The position numbers and the translations under genes were made by a program. A model generated the notes under the pieces. The model had not been told where the DNA came from. It made no database searches and saw only the letters and a list, made by a program, of their open reading frames with translations. Source: Muribaculaceae bacterium (GTDB lineage Bacteria > Bacteroidota > Bacteroidia > Bacteroidales > Muribaculaceae). From it: a DNA stretch of 64,000 bases. Below, in pieces: positions 1 to 9,732 of the stretch (position 1 is its first letter; each line of letters begins with the position of its first letter). The stretch is from NCBI GenBank assembly GCA_023667015.1, contig JAMPAX010000006.1, positions 1 to 64,000 on the forward strand, given 5' to 3'.

Positions 1-30
1 TATACAATTTTTAACATTTCACGGAAGGGT

Positions 31-72
31 AAAAATTGAGAAAGAGCTAAATCTCAGCGACTTAACTCTTTC
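31..72 (-). terminator. Intrinsic terminator after tRNA-Gln
   Basis: On the minus strand, GAAAGAG and CTCTTTC arms (40-46 and 66-72) pair, with three further pairs inside a single mismatch. They are followed by a T-rich tract that reads as an A-run at 31-35 on the plus strand. It lies directly downstream of the tRNA and fits a rho-independent terminator for it. Confidence 0.6.
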
Positions 73-78
73 TTCGTG

Positions 79-149
79 TTGCCTTGGAAGGATTCGAACC
101 CTCACTAAAGGTGCCAGAAACCTGCGTGCTACCATTACACCACAAGGCA
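79..149 (-). tRNA. tRNA-Gln (anticodon CTG)
   Basis: Read on the minus strand, a 7-bp acceptor stem (TGCCTTG at 149-143 with CAAGGCA at 86-80), a D arm, a T arm containing GGTTCGAATCC, and an anticodon loop TTCTGGC give anticodon CTG, which reads the CAG codon. The discriminator is A and no CCA is encoded. Gln is preferred over Pro (which a one-base shift of the loop would give) because the loop pattern NNCTGGC within a 5-bp stem matches Bacteroidetes tRNA-Gln. An intrinsic terminator follows. Confidence 0.85.
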
Positions 150-344
150 ATGATTTTATATCTCCGGAAAGTCCTTTGAAGCGGAGCTTCGAGTTATTTT
201 CCTTTTGACGATGCAAAATTACAATCATTTTTGGAAACTGCCAAATTATTTTGCAATTTTTTTGTATTTTTCTTTAATTTATTTTTTATTAAATTGATTT
301 TCAATACAAGAATAAGAGTGAAGAGAAAGAGTTGGAATACTGTA

Positions 345-375
345 TTTCGGGATTTCTGATTTTTTATTAATTTTG
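345..375 (+). promoter_or_regulatory. Bacteroidetes-type promoter for the glycosyltransferase
   Basis: TTTC at 345-348 and TAATTTTG at 368-375, 19 bp apart, match the Bacteroidetes TTTG/TAnnTTTG consensus with one mismatch in the upstream box. The -7 box ends 5 nt before the ATG at 381, so the leader is very short or absent, or the true start is a little further in. Confidence 0.45.
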
Positions 376-380
376 CGGGT

Positions 381-1478
381 ATGAAATCGGGTAAAGGTTT
401 GTTTGGCGGTGTTCGTCGCCTTTTGGTTCGCTTCTTTTCCATTGACGGATTGGAAAATGCAGTTACCGGGGGGGAGATATATAATTTGAAAGTCTTGAAT
501 ATCCTTAAGGCCCACCCTTCGATTTATGCAGAGGAGGCACATTTAGGATCGGACTCTACCCGAAGTAAGAGTCCTCTGCATCTGTTGCGTCATTTGCGTG
601 AGAGCATGAAGTATCGTGATACCGATGTGGCAATTTTCGATTCATCGCGATGTGTAAGATTCCTTCCGGTACTCCTCCTATATAAATATATATTCCGAAA
701 AAAAACAATAGCAATCCATCATCACTTTGTTTTTGAAACGTTTTCAGGATTGCATCGCAAAATATATCGGATTATCGAGCGAAGCTTTTTGAAGATTGCA
801 GACCGAATTGTCTCTCCCAGTCCTTATATTTTAGATATGCTTAAGAGATTTCGCAAAGAGGAGAATATATTATTCTGGCGAATACCTTTTGATACCAAGC
901 CATCTGAGAGACCCGTGGCAAAAACGGGACAACTAGTCTATGCAGGCACCATAGAGCCCAGAAAAGGATTGCACTACTTGATTGAGGCAATGGCAGAGCT
1001 CAAGAGCAAAGGATGCGATGTAGAGTTGAAAGTTATCGGCAAAGGGGTAGATGAGGCTTATGAGCTGGAGTTGCGAAAAAATGTCGACTCGAAGAGACTT
1101 CCGGTAGAATTCTGCGGCTACGTTTCAAAAGAGGAGAAAGGTAGGATATTTGCTCATAGCGATATATTTGTGTTTGCATCAGTTCTTGAAGGATTCGGGA
1201 TGGTATTGGTAGAGGCTCAGACGTACGGGCTACCAATAGTCTGCTTCAATAATTCTGCGATGCCCTATACGGTAAAGAATGGTGAAAACGGTTTTCTTGT
1301 ACCAACGGGGGACAGCTTGGCTATGGCCAAGAGGATAGAGGAGATTGTAAGTGACCGAGGATTACGAGAAAGGATGAGCGAAAAAGCATTAGAGAATGCT
1401 CGTTCACAGATTAGAGAAGAAGAATTCTGTGCAATTGTAGGACACGATGTCTTGAAGTTCGGTACTCAGAATTCATAA
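381..1478 (+). CDS. GT4-family glycosyltransferase
   Basis: The 365-residue protein has the GT-B fold layout: a divergent N-terminal acceptor half and a conserved C-terminal nucleotide-sugar half. The second half opens with YAGTIEPRKGLHYL (about residues 187-200) and carries the retaining GT4 E-x7-E motif at Glu270 and Glu278 (EGFGMVLVE), followed by GLPIV and NGFLV segments. The family transfers sugars from NDP-sugars to lipid or polysaccharide acceptors, usually at the inner membrane face. Donor and acceptor cannot be read here. It stands alone rather than in a capsule or O-antigen cluster, and no membrane segment is evident. Confidence 0.8.
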   Translation: MKSGKGLFGGVRRLLVRFFSIDGLENAVTGGEIYNLKVLNILKAHPSIYAEEAHLGSDSTRSKSPLHLLRHLRESMKYRDTDVAIFDSSRCVRFLPVLLLYKYIFRKKTIAIHHHFVFETFSGLHRKIYRIIERSFLKIADRIVSPSPYILDMLKRFRKEENILFWRIPFDTKPSERPVAKTGQLVYAGTIEPRKGLHYLIEAMAELKSKGCDVELKVIGKGVDEAYELELRKNVDSKRLPVEFCGYVSKEEKGRIFAHSDIFVFASVLEGFGMVLVEAQTYGLPIVCFNNSAMPYTVKNGENGFLVPTGDSLAMAKRIEEIVSDRGLRERMSEKALENARSQIREEEFCAIVGHDVLKFGTQNS

Positions 1479-1480
1479 AC

Positions 1481-1510
1481 TTTCGCAAACTTTAATTTGC
1501 GAAAAGATCG
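1481..1510 (+). terminator. Hairpin downstream of the glycosyltransferase
   Basis: A perfect 9-bp inverted repeat, TTTCGCAAA (1481-1489) and TTTGCGAAA (1496-1504), sits 3 nt after the glycosyltransferase stop. There is no long T tract, so termination strength is uncertain. It separates this gene from dapF. Confidence 0.4.
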
Positions 1511-1637
1511 GAGTTTGAGGGTTAGCAGGGGAAAATAGATTGAACCAATTTCACATACAGTTGTTATATTTTTAATTGTATTACAACTGGATCTACTTAA
1601 AGGTATCATTTTGAGAGTTTCTATATTATAGGTAAAT

Positions 1638-2516
1638 ATGAAAAAATCTTCGGTAAAATTCAGTAAGATGCACGGAGCGGGCAATGACTATATCTATATA
1701 GATGCCCGTGAGAAGGTGCCCGACAATCTTCCGCTGTTATCGCGACAGATAAGCTCGCGACATTTCGGAATAGGGAGCGATGGGCTTGTAGCAATAATGC
1801 AGTCAGAGACAGCCGACTTTAGGATGCGGATGTTTAATGCGGATGGCAGCGAGGCACAGATGTGTGGCAACGCATCGCGATGTATCGGCAAATATGTCTA
1901 CGAGAAAGGTCTTACGGAAAAGACCACGTTGACACTAGAGACTCTGGCGGGGATACGCGTATTAGAGTTGGAAATATCAGACGGCCTGGTCAAGAGCGTC
2001 AGAGTAGACATGGGAAAGCCACAGACAGCACCAGAAGCGATACCGGTAGTGAGTACTGGCGGGGCATCTGTTATCAACAGGGAATACAATGTAGATGGGC
2101 TTACATTCCGCCTTACAGCTGTAGGGATGGGAAATCCCCACGGAGTAATCTTCACAGACAGAATAACAGACTTCCAGGTATTGGAACTCGGTCCGAAACT
2201 TGAGACTGCCGACTTTTGGCCTCAGAAAGCGAATATCGAATTTGTGAGGATAATAGACCGAAGCCACATAGAGATGCGAGTATGGGAACGCGGAAGCGGA
2301 GAGACCCTTGCCTGTGGCACCGGAGCATGCGCAGCAGTAGTAGCAGCGGTAAGCAATGGGCTGACAGACCGCGAAGTAGACGTAACTCTCCCCGGAGGGA
2401 AACTCCACGTAAGCTGGGATGCTGAAACAGAGCATGTCTACCTGAGTGGGGGAGCAGAGTTTATCGCAGAAGGAGAATTTTATCCTGAGTCGGCCATGAG
2501 AGCAGATATAATATAA
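1638..2516 (+). CDS. dapF: Diaminopimelate epimerase
   Basis: The enzyme converts LL- to meso-diaminopimelate, the precursor of lysine and the peptidoglycan cross-linker. Both catalytic cysteines are present: Cys76 in CGNASRC and Cys226 in ETLACGTGACAA. The N-terminal KMHGAGNDY substrate-binding motif is intact. At 292 residues it is a little longer than the usual 270-280, from a short C-terminal extension. The dapL gene starts 7 nt downstream, and DapL makes DapF's substrate, so the two form an operon covering the end of the aminotransferase variant of the DAP pathway. Confidence 0.95.
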   Translation: MKKSSVKFSKMHGAGNDYIYIDAREKVPDNLPLLSRQISSRHFGIGSDGLVAIMQSETADFRMRMFNADGSEAQMCGNASRCIGKYVYEKGLTEKTTLTLETLAGIRVLELEISDGLVKSVRVDMGKPQTAPEAIPVVSTGGASVINREYNVDGLTFRLTAVGMGNPHGVIFTDRITDFQVLELGPKLETADFWPQKANIEFVRIIDRSHIEMRVWERGSGETLACGTGACAAVVAAVSNGLTDREVDVTLPGGKLHVSWDAETEHVYLSGGAEFIAEGEFYPESAMRADII

Positions 2517-2522
2517 TAGGTC

Positions 2523-3782
2523 ATGAGAATCAACGACAACTTCCGGCTAATACCCAAGAACTACCTCTTCACAGAAGTAGCTCAACGGATAGCGGCATTC
2601 AGAGAGACACATCCTCAGACAGATATAATCAGAATGGATATCGGCGATGTGACACTACCGTTGCCGCAGAAAAGTATCGACGCAATGTATCAAGCCGTTG
2701 ACGACTTCAGCAAAGCGACAACCTTCCACGGCTATGGTCCCGAACAGGGACACAAATTTTTGAGAGAAGCGATAAGCGAAGTAGACTACAAATCGCGAGG
2801 GATAGACATATCCGCAGACGAGATATTCATCTCCGACGGAGCAAAGAGCGATCTCGGCAATTTGGGAGACATCCTTTCTCGGGAATGCAAGGTAGCGCTG
2901 ACAGATCCCTGCTATCCTGTATATCGCGACGCCAACATCATCGACGGACGTGCAGGAATGCCAATTGATGGGATATTTCCGGGATTAGAATTCTTAGAAT
3001 GCAAAGCCGAAGAAGGCTTCAAACCCACACTTCCAAAGAGCACACCTCCCGATGTCATCTATTTATGCTTCCCCAATAATCCTACAGGGGTAACACTTAC
3101 GGCCGAAGAATTGGGCATATGGGTAGACTATGCTCGCCACCACAAGTCTCTGATAATCTATGACTCCGCTTATGAGGCCTACATTCGCACCCCCGGCATA
3201 CCACGTTCAATCTACGAAATAGAGGGCGCAAAAGAGATCGCAATTGAAGTCCGTAGCTTCTCAAAGACAGCCGGTTTCACCGGGTTGCGCCTTGGCTATA
3301 CAGTAGTACCCGAAACATTAACATCACGCTACGATGACGGGACGATAGCCAGTCTGCATGACATGTGGCGACGTAGACAGACCACGAAATTTAACGGAGC
3401 CTCATACATAGTACAGCGGGGAGCCACAGCCCTGTATACTCCGGAAGGACGCAACCAGCTACAGGCAAATATCGATATTTATATGGATAATGCACGCCTG
3501 CTTCGTGAAGGGCTCACAGCCTGCGGACTGCAAGTATCGGGAGGAATCGACTCCCCATATGTATGGGCACGAGCCCAAGGCGCAGACTCCTGGGAACTCT
3601 TTGACCAACTGCTAAAAGAAGCCCATGTCAGCTCAACACCCGGCATAGGATTCGGAAAATGCGGAGTGGGATGTTTACGCTTCACAGGCTTCAATACCCC
3701 CGAGAACACCCAACGAGCAATCTCTCAGATTTCCAGTACACTCCACTCATTAAAAAACACAACATACACATGTCAAATTTAA
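2523..3782 (+). CDS. dapL: LL-diaminopimelate aminotransferase
   Basis: This fold-type I PLP aminotransferase converts tetrahydrodipicolinate directly to LL-DAP, bypassing the succinylase or acetylase branches. The PLP lysine is Lys248 in RSFSKTAGFTGLRLGY. The cofactor Asp214 and Tyr217 lie in YDSAYEAY, and NNPTG is at about 185-189. The length of 419 residues is typical (about 410). It follows dapF by 7 nt and its last codons overlap the start of the GSIII gene by 13 nt. Confidence 0.95.
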   Translation: MRINDNFRLIPKNYLFTEVAQRIAAFRETHPQTDIIRMDIGDVTLPLPQKSIDAMYQAVDDFSKATTFHGYGPEQGHKFLREAISEVDYKSRGIDISADEIFISDGAKSDLGNLGDILSRECKVALTDPCYPVYRDANIIDGRAGMPIDGIFPGLEFLECKAEEGFKPTLPKSTPPDVIYLCFPNNPTGVTLTAEELGIWVDYARHHKSLIIYDSAYEAYIRTPGIPRSIYEIEGAKEIAIEVRSFSKTAGFTGLRLGYTVVPETLTSRYDDGTIASLHDMWRRRQTTKFNGASYIVQRGATALYTPEGRNQLQANIDIYMDNARLLREGLTACGLQVSGGIDSPYVWARAQGADSWELFDQLLKEAHVSSTPGIGFGKCGVGCLRFTGFNTPENTQRAISQISSTLHSLKNTTYTCQI

Positions 3783-5956
3783 GATTTAAAAGCGTAGAGG
3801 AAGCCTCCTCAAGAAAAGCGATAAAAGTAGACCTTCCCGACGAGCGACCCTCGGGATATTATGGCATTCAGGTATTCAATCGTCAGAAAATGTTCGAATA
3901 TCTGCCAAGCGAAACCTTCTTGGCACTGATAGATGCCATAGACAACCGTAAGCCACTAAACCGCAAGACTGCAGACAGTGTGGCTCAAGGAATGAAACAA
4001 TGGGCAATAGAGCGCGGAGCCCGCCACTATACCCACTGGTTTCAGCCCATGACCGGCGGCACAGCTGAGAAACACGACGCCTTCATCGAACACGATGGCA
4101 AAGGGGGAGTCGTAGAGAACTTTACCGGCAAGCTGCTCGTGCAACAAGAGCCGGATGCGTCCAGCTTCCCCAACGGAGGCATTCGCAACACATTCGAAGC
4201 CCGCGGCTACAGCGCCTGGGATATCTCCTCGCCGGCCTTCATCCTGGACAACACCCTCTGTATCCCGACAATCTTCATCTCATACACAGGAGAGAGCCTT
4301 GACTACAAGACACCTCTGCTGAAATCGCTCAACAGCATCGACAAAGCAGCAACTCGAGTAGCACGACTCTTCGACCCCGGCGTAAAACACGTACTCAGCT
4401 ATCTGGGCTGGGAACAAGAATACTTCCTTGTAGACGAAGCACTATATGCTGCACGCCCCGACCTGGTTCTGACCGGGCGCACCCTGATGGGGCATGAGAG
4501 TGCTAAGAATCAGCAACTCGAAGACCACTACTTCGGAGCCATTCCGAGCAGGGTAGAAGCCTTTATGCTCGACTTAGAGACAGAATGCCACAAACTTGGC
4601 ATACCCGCCAAGACCCGCCACAACGAAGTAGCACCCAATCAATTCGAGTTGGCACCCGTATTTGAAGAGATGAATCTCGCCAACGACCACAATCTATTGT
4701 TGATGTCACTAATGGGAGAAGTAGCCCGTCGCCATAACTTCCGAGTACTACTCCATGAAAAGCCCTTTGCCGGAATCAACGGTAGTGGCAAACACAACAA
4801 CTGGAGCCTCGGAACGGATAAAGGAGAGATACTCTTCTCACCCGGGAAAACCCCACGCGAGAACCTGCGATTTATTGCCTTTATAGCCAATGTAATGGCA
4901 GCCGTGCATAAACACAACGCGCTATTGAAAGCCTCAATTATGAACGCCACCAATGCACATCGACTTGGAGGCAACGAAGCTCCACCGGCCATCATCTCCA
5001 TGTTCCTGGGTACACAACTTAGCGGCATACTCGAGCGCATCGTCAACCATGCCACCGACCACATCGAGATTGGCGGGAAAGATCGATTAAATCTCGACGT
5101 AGTGCAAATACCGGAGCTCAAGATAGACACCACCGACCGCAACCGCACGAGTCCCTTCGCCTTCACCGGCAACAGGTTTGAATATCGAGCCGTAGGCTCA
5201 AGTGCCAACTGTGCTTCAGCTCTGATTGCACTGAACGCTGCAGTAGCCGACCAGCTCAGCAGCTTCGCAGACTCTGTAGAAGCCCGAATAGCAAAAGGAG
5301 AAGGTATGGAACAAGCTGTCTTGAAAGAATCGCGCAAACTCATCAAAGAATCGCAAGCAGTACACTTCGATGGCAACGGATATAGTGCAGAATGGGTAGA
5401 AGAAGCCAAGAAGAGAGGATTGAATACTGAGACAAGTGCGCCGCTAATGTATGACGAATACACCAGCAAAGAGAGCATCGAGATGTTTGTCCGCACCGGA
5501 GTATTCACACCCAAAGAGATCGAAGCACGCAACGAAGTGAAATGGGAGATGTACTCAAAGAAGATCCAGATAGAGAGTCGAGTACTCGGAGACTTAGCCA
5601 TTAACCATATCATCCCGGCTGCAATACGCTATCAAAGTCGACTGCTCGAAAACATCTTCAAGATGAAGCAAGTATTTGCAGGAGAAAAAGGGAAGAAGAT
5701 GTCGGCCGGAGAGATTGAGAGTCTCGAAAAGATAACCGAGAACATCGCTGCAATAAAAAAAGGAGTATACGAGATGGTCAGCGAGCGCCACAAAGCCAAT
5801 CGACAGCCCGATGAGCGGAGCAAAGCCATCAGCTACCATGACGAAGTATGCCCGCGAATGGAAGATATTCGCAAGCATATCGACTCATTGGAATTGATGG
5901 TCGACAATGAGATATGGCCCCTTCCCAAATATCGCGAATTACTATTTATTAGATAG
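3770..5956 (+). CDS. glnN: Type III glutamine synthetase (GSIII)
   Basis: The enzyme makes glutamine from glutamate, ammonia and ATP. It is the long form typical of Bacteroidetes and some cyanobacteria. Starting at ATG 3770 (MSNLRFKSVEEAS) gives 728 residues, the family length; an upstream in-frame ATG at 3659 adds 37 residues with no family similarity and lies deep inside dapL. Conserved stretches include HYTHWFQPMT, EQEYFLVD, KTRHNEVAPNQFELAP, HEKPFAGINGSGKHNNWS and TDRNRTSPFAFTGNRFE. The start codon overlaps the end of dapL out of frame by 13 nt, so the two are probably co-transcribed and perhaps translationally coupled. A strong bidirectional hairpin follows. Confidence 0.95.
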   Translation: MSNLRFKSVEEASSRKAIKVDLPDERPSGYYGIQVFNRQKMFEYLPSETFLALIDAIDNRKPLNRKTADSVAQGMKQWAIERGARHYTHWFQPMTGGTAEKHDAFIEHDGKGGVVENFTGKLLVQQEPDASSFPNGGIRNTFEARGYSAWDISSPAFILDNTLCIPTIFISYTGESLDYKTPLLKSLNSIDKAATRVARLFDPGVKHVLSYLGWEQEYFLVDEALYAARPDLVLTGRTLMGHESAKNQQLEDHYFGAIPSRVEAFMLDLETECHKLGIPAKTRHNEVAPNQFELAPVFEEMNLANDHNLLLMSLMGEVARRHNFRVLLHEKPFAGINGSGKHNNWSLGTDKGEILFSPGKTPRENLRFIAFIANVMAAVHKHNALLKASIMNATNAHRLGGNEAPPAIISMFLGTQLSGILERIVNHATDHIEIGGKDRLNLDVVQIPELKIDTTDRNRTSPFAFTGNRFEYRAVGSSANCASALIALNAAVADQLSSFADSVEARIAKGEGMEQAVLKESRKLIKESQAVHFDGNGYSAEWVEEAKKRGLNTETSAPLMYDEYTSKESIEMFVRTGVFTPKEIEARNEVKWEMYSKKIQIESRVLGDLAINHIIPAAIRYQSRLLENIFKMKQVFAGEKGKKMSAGEIESLEKITENIAAIKKGVYEMVSERHKANRQPDERSKAISYHDEVCPRMEDIRKHIDSLELMVDNEIWPLPKYRELLFIR

Positions 5957-5987
5957 AGATATGGAGTCTTTGATTCCATATCTCTTT
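5956..5987. terminator. Bidirectional terminator between GSIII and recQ
   Basis: The arms GAGATATGGA (5956-5965) and TCCATATCTC (5975-5984) form a perfect 10-bp stem with a 9-nt loop, followed by TTT. It lies between convergent genes and overlaps the last base of the GSIII stop codon. Confidence 0.7.
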
Positions 5988-5993
5988 AACCAA

Positions 5994-7916
5994 CTACTTA
6001 TAGTTAAGAAAATAAAGATTATCAGAGATACTGACGAAGCCCTGGTTGCACAGAAACCTTAGAGCCTCGATAGCATCATCTGCACGACCACCGAAAGCGC
6101 GGCGTATCACTTGCACCGATACGCCGCGATTATATTTCGTCAGATACGCAGTCACCTCATTGATAATTCGGCGAGAATCCTCTTTCCGATTCCTCTTGCG
6201 CTTATCGCGGCATACGTCACACGTTCCGCAATCCTCGGAAGACTCACCGAAATAAGCAAGCATTCTGGAGACTCGGCAAGAACGATCGTTGAAAGTATAA
6301 TCAATCATCGACTCCACTCTCTTAGCCATAGCCTCCTTGCGATCCTCGTAGATACTTCTTCCTATCTCAATATACTTCAATTCCTCGCGAGAAGTAGGGA
6401 TATATAAAATTGGGGTACGCCGATGAGGAATATAGCTGATAATCTTCTGTCGGCTCATCGCCAACAGAGACTCGTAGACTTCCTGGGGAGAGAGATTACC
6501 CTCACGAGAAATACGATCCTCATTGATATATACATAATCAGCAAAAAGCCCCGGATATAGACGCAGTAACTGAAGGATAACACGGTCTGACACCGGACCC
6601 TCGAGGCGCAACTCGTAGAGCTTCTCGCGGTCGGCAAGAATCTTAAGGCGAGAGCGCATATCCGTCTCCTCGTGAAATTCCAGATAACCGGCTTGCCCGA
6701 GTATACGCAAAGAATTCTTGACAAACCTCGGCTGCAGTTTAAACGTTTCGCAAAACTTATCGAGGTCAAACTCCCGAATAGAGTCATACCCCTCACCCAA
6801 AGCGACACCTGAAAAATTGCAAACACGCTCATATACCTTCTTAATATCATCGCGAGAGGGGAAAGCCTCCGTCAGTCGTCGGCGCAAAAGGGCACTATCG
6901 CTTTTAGCCGCCAACAAAACAGCATAAGAGGGTAGACCATCGCGTCCGGCACGCCCGGCTTCCTGATAATATTCCTCAAGAGAAGGAGGGAGGTCTGTAT
7001 GTATAACCACTCGGACATCCGGCTTATCAATACCCATACCGAACGCATTGGTAGCCACCATCACTCGACACTCACCCCGTTGCCAATCATTCTGCCGTTG
7101 TTCCTTCTGTTCGAACTTCAATCCGGCATGATAAAACGTAGCAGAGATACCCTCTGATGAAAGGTATTCAGCAATCTCGCGTGTACGCTTACGACTTCTG
7201 ACATAGATAATAGCAGAGCCGGACGTACGCTTCAATATATGATGGACATCATAATACTTAGACTCGCTTGAGCGTACAACATAACTGATATTAGATCGAA
7301 TAAAACTCATACTTAGAGTTTTACCATGACGAAAATCAAGCTGATAGCATATATCATTCACCACATCCGGAGTAGCAGTAGCCGTCAGTGCAAGCACGTG
7401 AATATTCGGAAAAATCTTTCTAAGATTTTTGATATTCAGATATGCCGGACGGAAATCATATCCCCATTGAGAGATGCAGTGGGCCTCATCAACAACAATC
7501 AACCCCACCTTAATATGCTTAAGGTCAATAATAAATCTATCATTTGCGAGGCGTTCCGGAGCCACATATATAAACTTTGCCCTATTATTGTGGATTCTTT
7601 CCCAAGCGATACGAATCTCAGCCGCTGTCATAGAAGAATGGAAATAGACAGCATCAATACGACGACGTCGCAGATTGTCTACCTGATCCTTCATCAAAGA
7701 AATAAGAGGGGTAACAACAAGAGTTACGAACCCAGTCTTAAGACCTGCAACTTGAAAAGTGATAGACTTACCACCACCGGTAGGCATCAAGCCGAGCGTA
7801 TCATGTCCTGAAAGTACAGAGTCGATAATTTCGCGTTGCAGACTTCTAAAAGAATCGTAGCCCCAATGACGTTTAAGTATATCCTCGGGGGAGAGGAGAG
7901 AATCAGGCGTTTTCAT
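5994..7916 (-). CDS. recQ: RecQ-family ATP-dependent DNA helicase
   Basis: This is a 3'-5' superfamily 2 DNA helicase for recombination and replication-fork repair. It carries Walker A (MPTGGGKSITFQ), the DEAH box with the RecQ-type aromatic loop (DEAHCISQWGYDFRPAY), ATATP (motif III), and motif VI QAGRAGRDG. A RecQ zinc-binding segment with four cysteines (CRVSRMLAYFGESSEDCGTC and the following DVC) precedes a winged-helix region. The protein ends soon after this, near 640 residues, with no room for an HRDC domain. The start is taken at MKTPDS (7916); an ATG two codons upstream is also possible. It follows recJ, which supplies a 5'-3' single-strand exonuclease. Confidence 0.93.
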   Translation of the reverse strand: MKTPDSLLSPEDILKRHWGYDSFRSLQREIIDSVLSGHDTLGLMPTGGGKSITFQVAGLKTGFVTLVVTPLISLMKDQVDNLRRRRIDAVYFHSSMTAAEIRIAWERIHNNRAKFIYVAPERLANDRFIIDLKHIKVGLIVVDEAHCISQWGYDFRPAYLNIKNLRKIFPNIHVLALTATATPDVVNDICYQLDFRHGKTLSMSFIRSNISYVVRSSESKYYDVHHILKRTSGSAIIYVRSRKRTREIAEYLSSEGISATFYHAGLKFEQKEQRQNDWQRGECRVMVATNAFGMGIDKPDVRVVIHTDLPPSLEEYYQEAGRAGRDGLPSYAVLLAAKSDSALLRRRLTEAFPSRDDIKKVYERVCNFSGVALGEGYDSIREFDLDKFCETFKLQPRFVKNSLRILGQAGYLEFHEETDMRSRLKILADREKLYELRLEGPVSDRVILQLLRLYPGLFADYVYINEDRISREGNLSPQEVYESLLAMSRQKIISYIPHRRTPILYIPTSREELKYIEIGRSIYEDRKEAMAKRVESMIDYTFNDRSCRVSRMLAYFGESSEDCGTCDVCRDKRKRNRKEDSRRIINEVTAYLTKYNRGVSVQVIRRAFGGRADDAIEALRFLCNQGFVSISDNLYFLNYK

Positions 7917-7947
7917 AAACAAGGAAAGAGGAGAATAGAGAAGGGTA

Positions 7948-9681
7948 TCAAGATTTCGAAGGGCGAATATCTCGGATCATCAGCTGAATAGCCTCAGGAT
8001 GAGCCGCACTCTTCGACTGCTCAATAGTATAGCATATATCGATAGGCTTATGAGCATGAATATGCTCAAAATATTGCGACATATTGAAAGCGATAGCATT
8101 GAGCACCCTGGAAGTTGAATTATCCTCGAGCTCAAGCTTGATATGTTCGAGATTGCGCCCTACAAGTTTACTCGTTCCGAAGTCGAAAACATTCTTTGAA
8201 CAGAATACAGGCTTCTGATTGCCCGGGCCATGGGGGTTGAACTTCTTAAGCTGTTGAATTAAATCGGGGGTAATATCGGCAAATTCGATTTCAGCATCGA
8301 TAACAATCTGAGGAGAAAGCTGATTAGGTTGGATATGCGTAGCGACATACTCCTCAAATCTATGAGAGAACTCGCGGATATTTTCCTCCTTAAGGCTGAG
8401 ACCGACAGCATAAGTATGACCTCCGAAATTCTCGAGCAGGTCGCGAGTAGAATTAATTGCGGAATAAATGTCGAAACCCTGAACAGAGCGTGAAGAGCCT
8501 GTAGCGATACCGTCGGAATATGTTAAAACAACAGTAGGCTTATAATAAAGCTCAGTCAGACGAGAGGCCACGATACCGATGATACCCTTATGCCAATCCT
8601 TATTGTAGACTACAACAGAGCGTTTACCATGAATAATATTGACATTGTTTTCGATAAGATTGTTGGCTTCCTCAGTGATACGTTTATCAAGCTCTTTGCG
8701 ATCCTTGTTGTACTGGTCGATAGCCTTACCCTTTTCATACGCATCATGGAGGTCGCGACACACCAGGAGGTCAACAGCCTCTACTCCACTCTGCATTCTG
8801 CCGGAGGCATTGATACGAGGACCAATTTTGAAGATAACGTCAGATATAGTAATATTCTTGTTTGTCAGCTTACAAAGTCGGATAACGCTTCTCAGACCCA
8901 GATTCGGGTTAGAATTAAGGCGGCGCAAACCATGGAAAGCCATCACTCTGTTTTCATCCACGATAGGCACGATATCTGCAGCAATGCTGACCGCGACGAG
9001 ATCAAGAAGAGACTCGAGCTCATTATGATTTGAAAGGCCATTGCTTAGGGCGAACGCCTGCATAAATTTGAAACCTACACCACACCCGCTGAGCTCCTTG
9101 CAAGGATAATTAGAATCCGGCATTTTAGGATTCAAGATAGCAGTAGCCGGAGGTAACACCTCGTCAGGCATATGGTGGTCGCAAATAATGAAGTCTATCC
9201 CCTTTTCCTTGGCATAGGTAATTTCATCAATAGCCTTTATACCGCAGTCGAGGACGATAATAAGCTTGACGTCATTTTCTTCAGCATAGTCAATACTTTT
9301 AAGCGAGATGCCGTATCCCTCGTCATAACGGGTAGGGATATAGTATTCGATATTACTGTAATAGTTTTGCAGATACTTATAGACGAGAGCCACGGCCGTA
9401 GTACCATCAACGTCATAATCGCCGTAAATCATGATTCTCTCCTTTGCGCCCATAGCCTTATTAAGCCTGTTGACAGCCTTGTCCATATCCTTCATTAGGA
9501 AAGGGTCGTGGAGATCATCGAAGCTTGGATTGAAGAACGCCTCAGCCTCCTTCTGAGAACGAACATTTCTGCGCAGGAGCAACTCAGCAATGACGCGGTC
9601 GCCATTGCAAGCTTTCATAACCTCTTCCTTGTTAGCCTGCTGCTGAAGAGTCAAGGGCTGATAGTTCCAATTAGTAGCCAT
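7948..9681 (-). CDS. recJ: Single-stranded-DNA-specific exonuclease RecJ
   Basis: RecJ degrades single-stranded DNA 5' to 3' in recombination and mismatch repair. It is a DHH/DHHA1 phosphoesterase: DYDVDGT at residues 88-94, the metal-binding DHH at 168-170, GPRINASGRM, and a C-terminal GGHTYAVG (DHHA1). The start is placed at ATG 9681 (MATNWNYQPLTLQQQ), which gives 577 residues, the family length. A longer frame reaching to 9846 adds a non-homologous segment and runs through a good promoter. recQ follows after about 30 nt, suggesting a two-gene repair operon. Confidence 0.93.
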   Translation of the reverse strand: MATNWNYQPLTLQQQANKEEVMKACNGDRVIAELLLRRNVRSQKEAEAFFNPSFDDLHDPFLMKDMDKAVNRLNKAMGAKERIMIYGDYDVDGTTAVALVYKYLQNYYSNIEYYIPTRYDEGYGISLKSIDYAEENDVKLIIVLDCGIKAIDEITYAKEKGIDFIICDHHMPDEVLPPATAILNPKMPDSNYPCKELSGCGVGFKFMQAFALSNGLSNHNELESLLDLVAVSIAADIVPIVDENRVMAFHGLRRLNSNPNLGLRSVIRLCKLTNKNITISDVIFKIGPRINASGRMQSGVEAVDLLVCRDLHDAYEKGKAIDQYNKDRKELDKRITEEANNLIENNVNIIHGKRSVVVYNKDWHKGIIGIVASRLTELYYKPTVVLTYSDGIATGSSRSVQGFDIYSAINSTRDLLENFGGHTYAVGLSLKEENIREFSHRFEEYVATHIQPNQLSPQIVIDAEIEFADITPDLIQQLKKFNPHGPGNQKPVFCSKNVFDFGTSKLVGRNLEHIKLELEDNSTSRVLNAIAFNMSQYFEHIHAHKPIDICYTIEQSKSAAHPEAIQLMIRDIRPSKS

Positions 9682-9732
9682 TTCGAAAAAACTGCGGAGC
9701 GGAAAAACACCACCTACTCCGGCTATATTCTG

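Noticed and set aside
3659-3769. Longer GSIII start adding 37 residues
   Set aside because: The extra part is the shifted reading of dapL and has no similarity to GSIII; the family length fits ATG 3770.
4639-5613. A 324-codon minus-strand frame opposite the GSIII gene
   Set aside because: It is a shadow of the GSIII coding strand, with no family similarity; the serine-rich and leucine-rich composition is typical of antisense frames.
5986-5998. Possible fragment of the inverted-repeat element (ACTACTTA after TTTAA) at the recQ stop
   Set aside because: Only 8-10 bases match and part is inside the recQ coding end; chance is likely.
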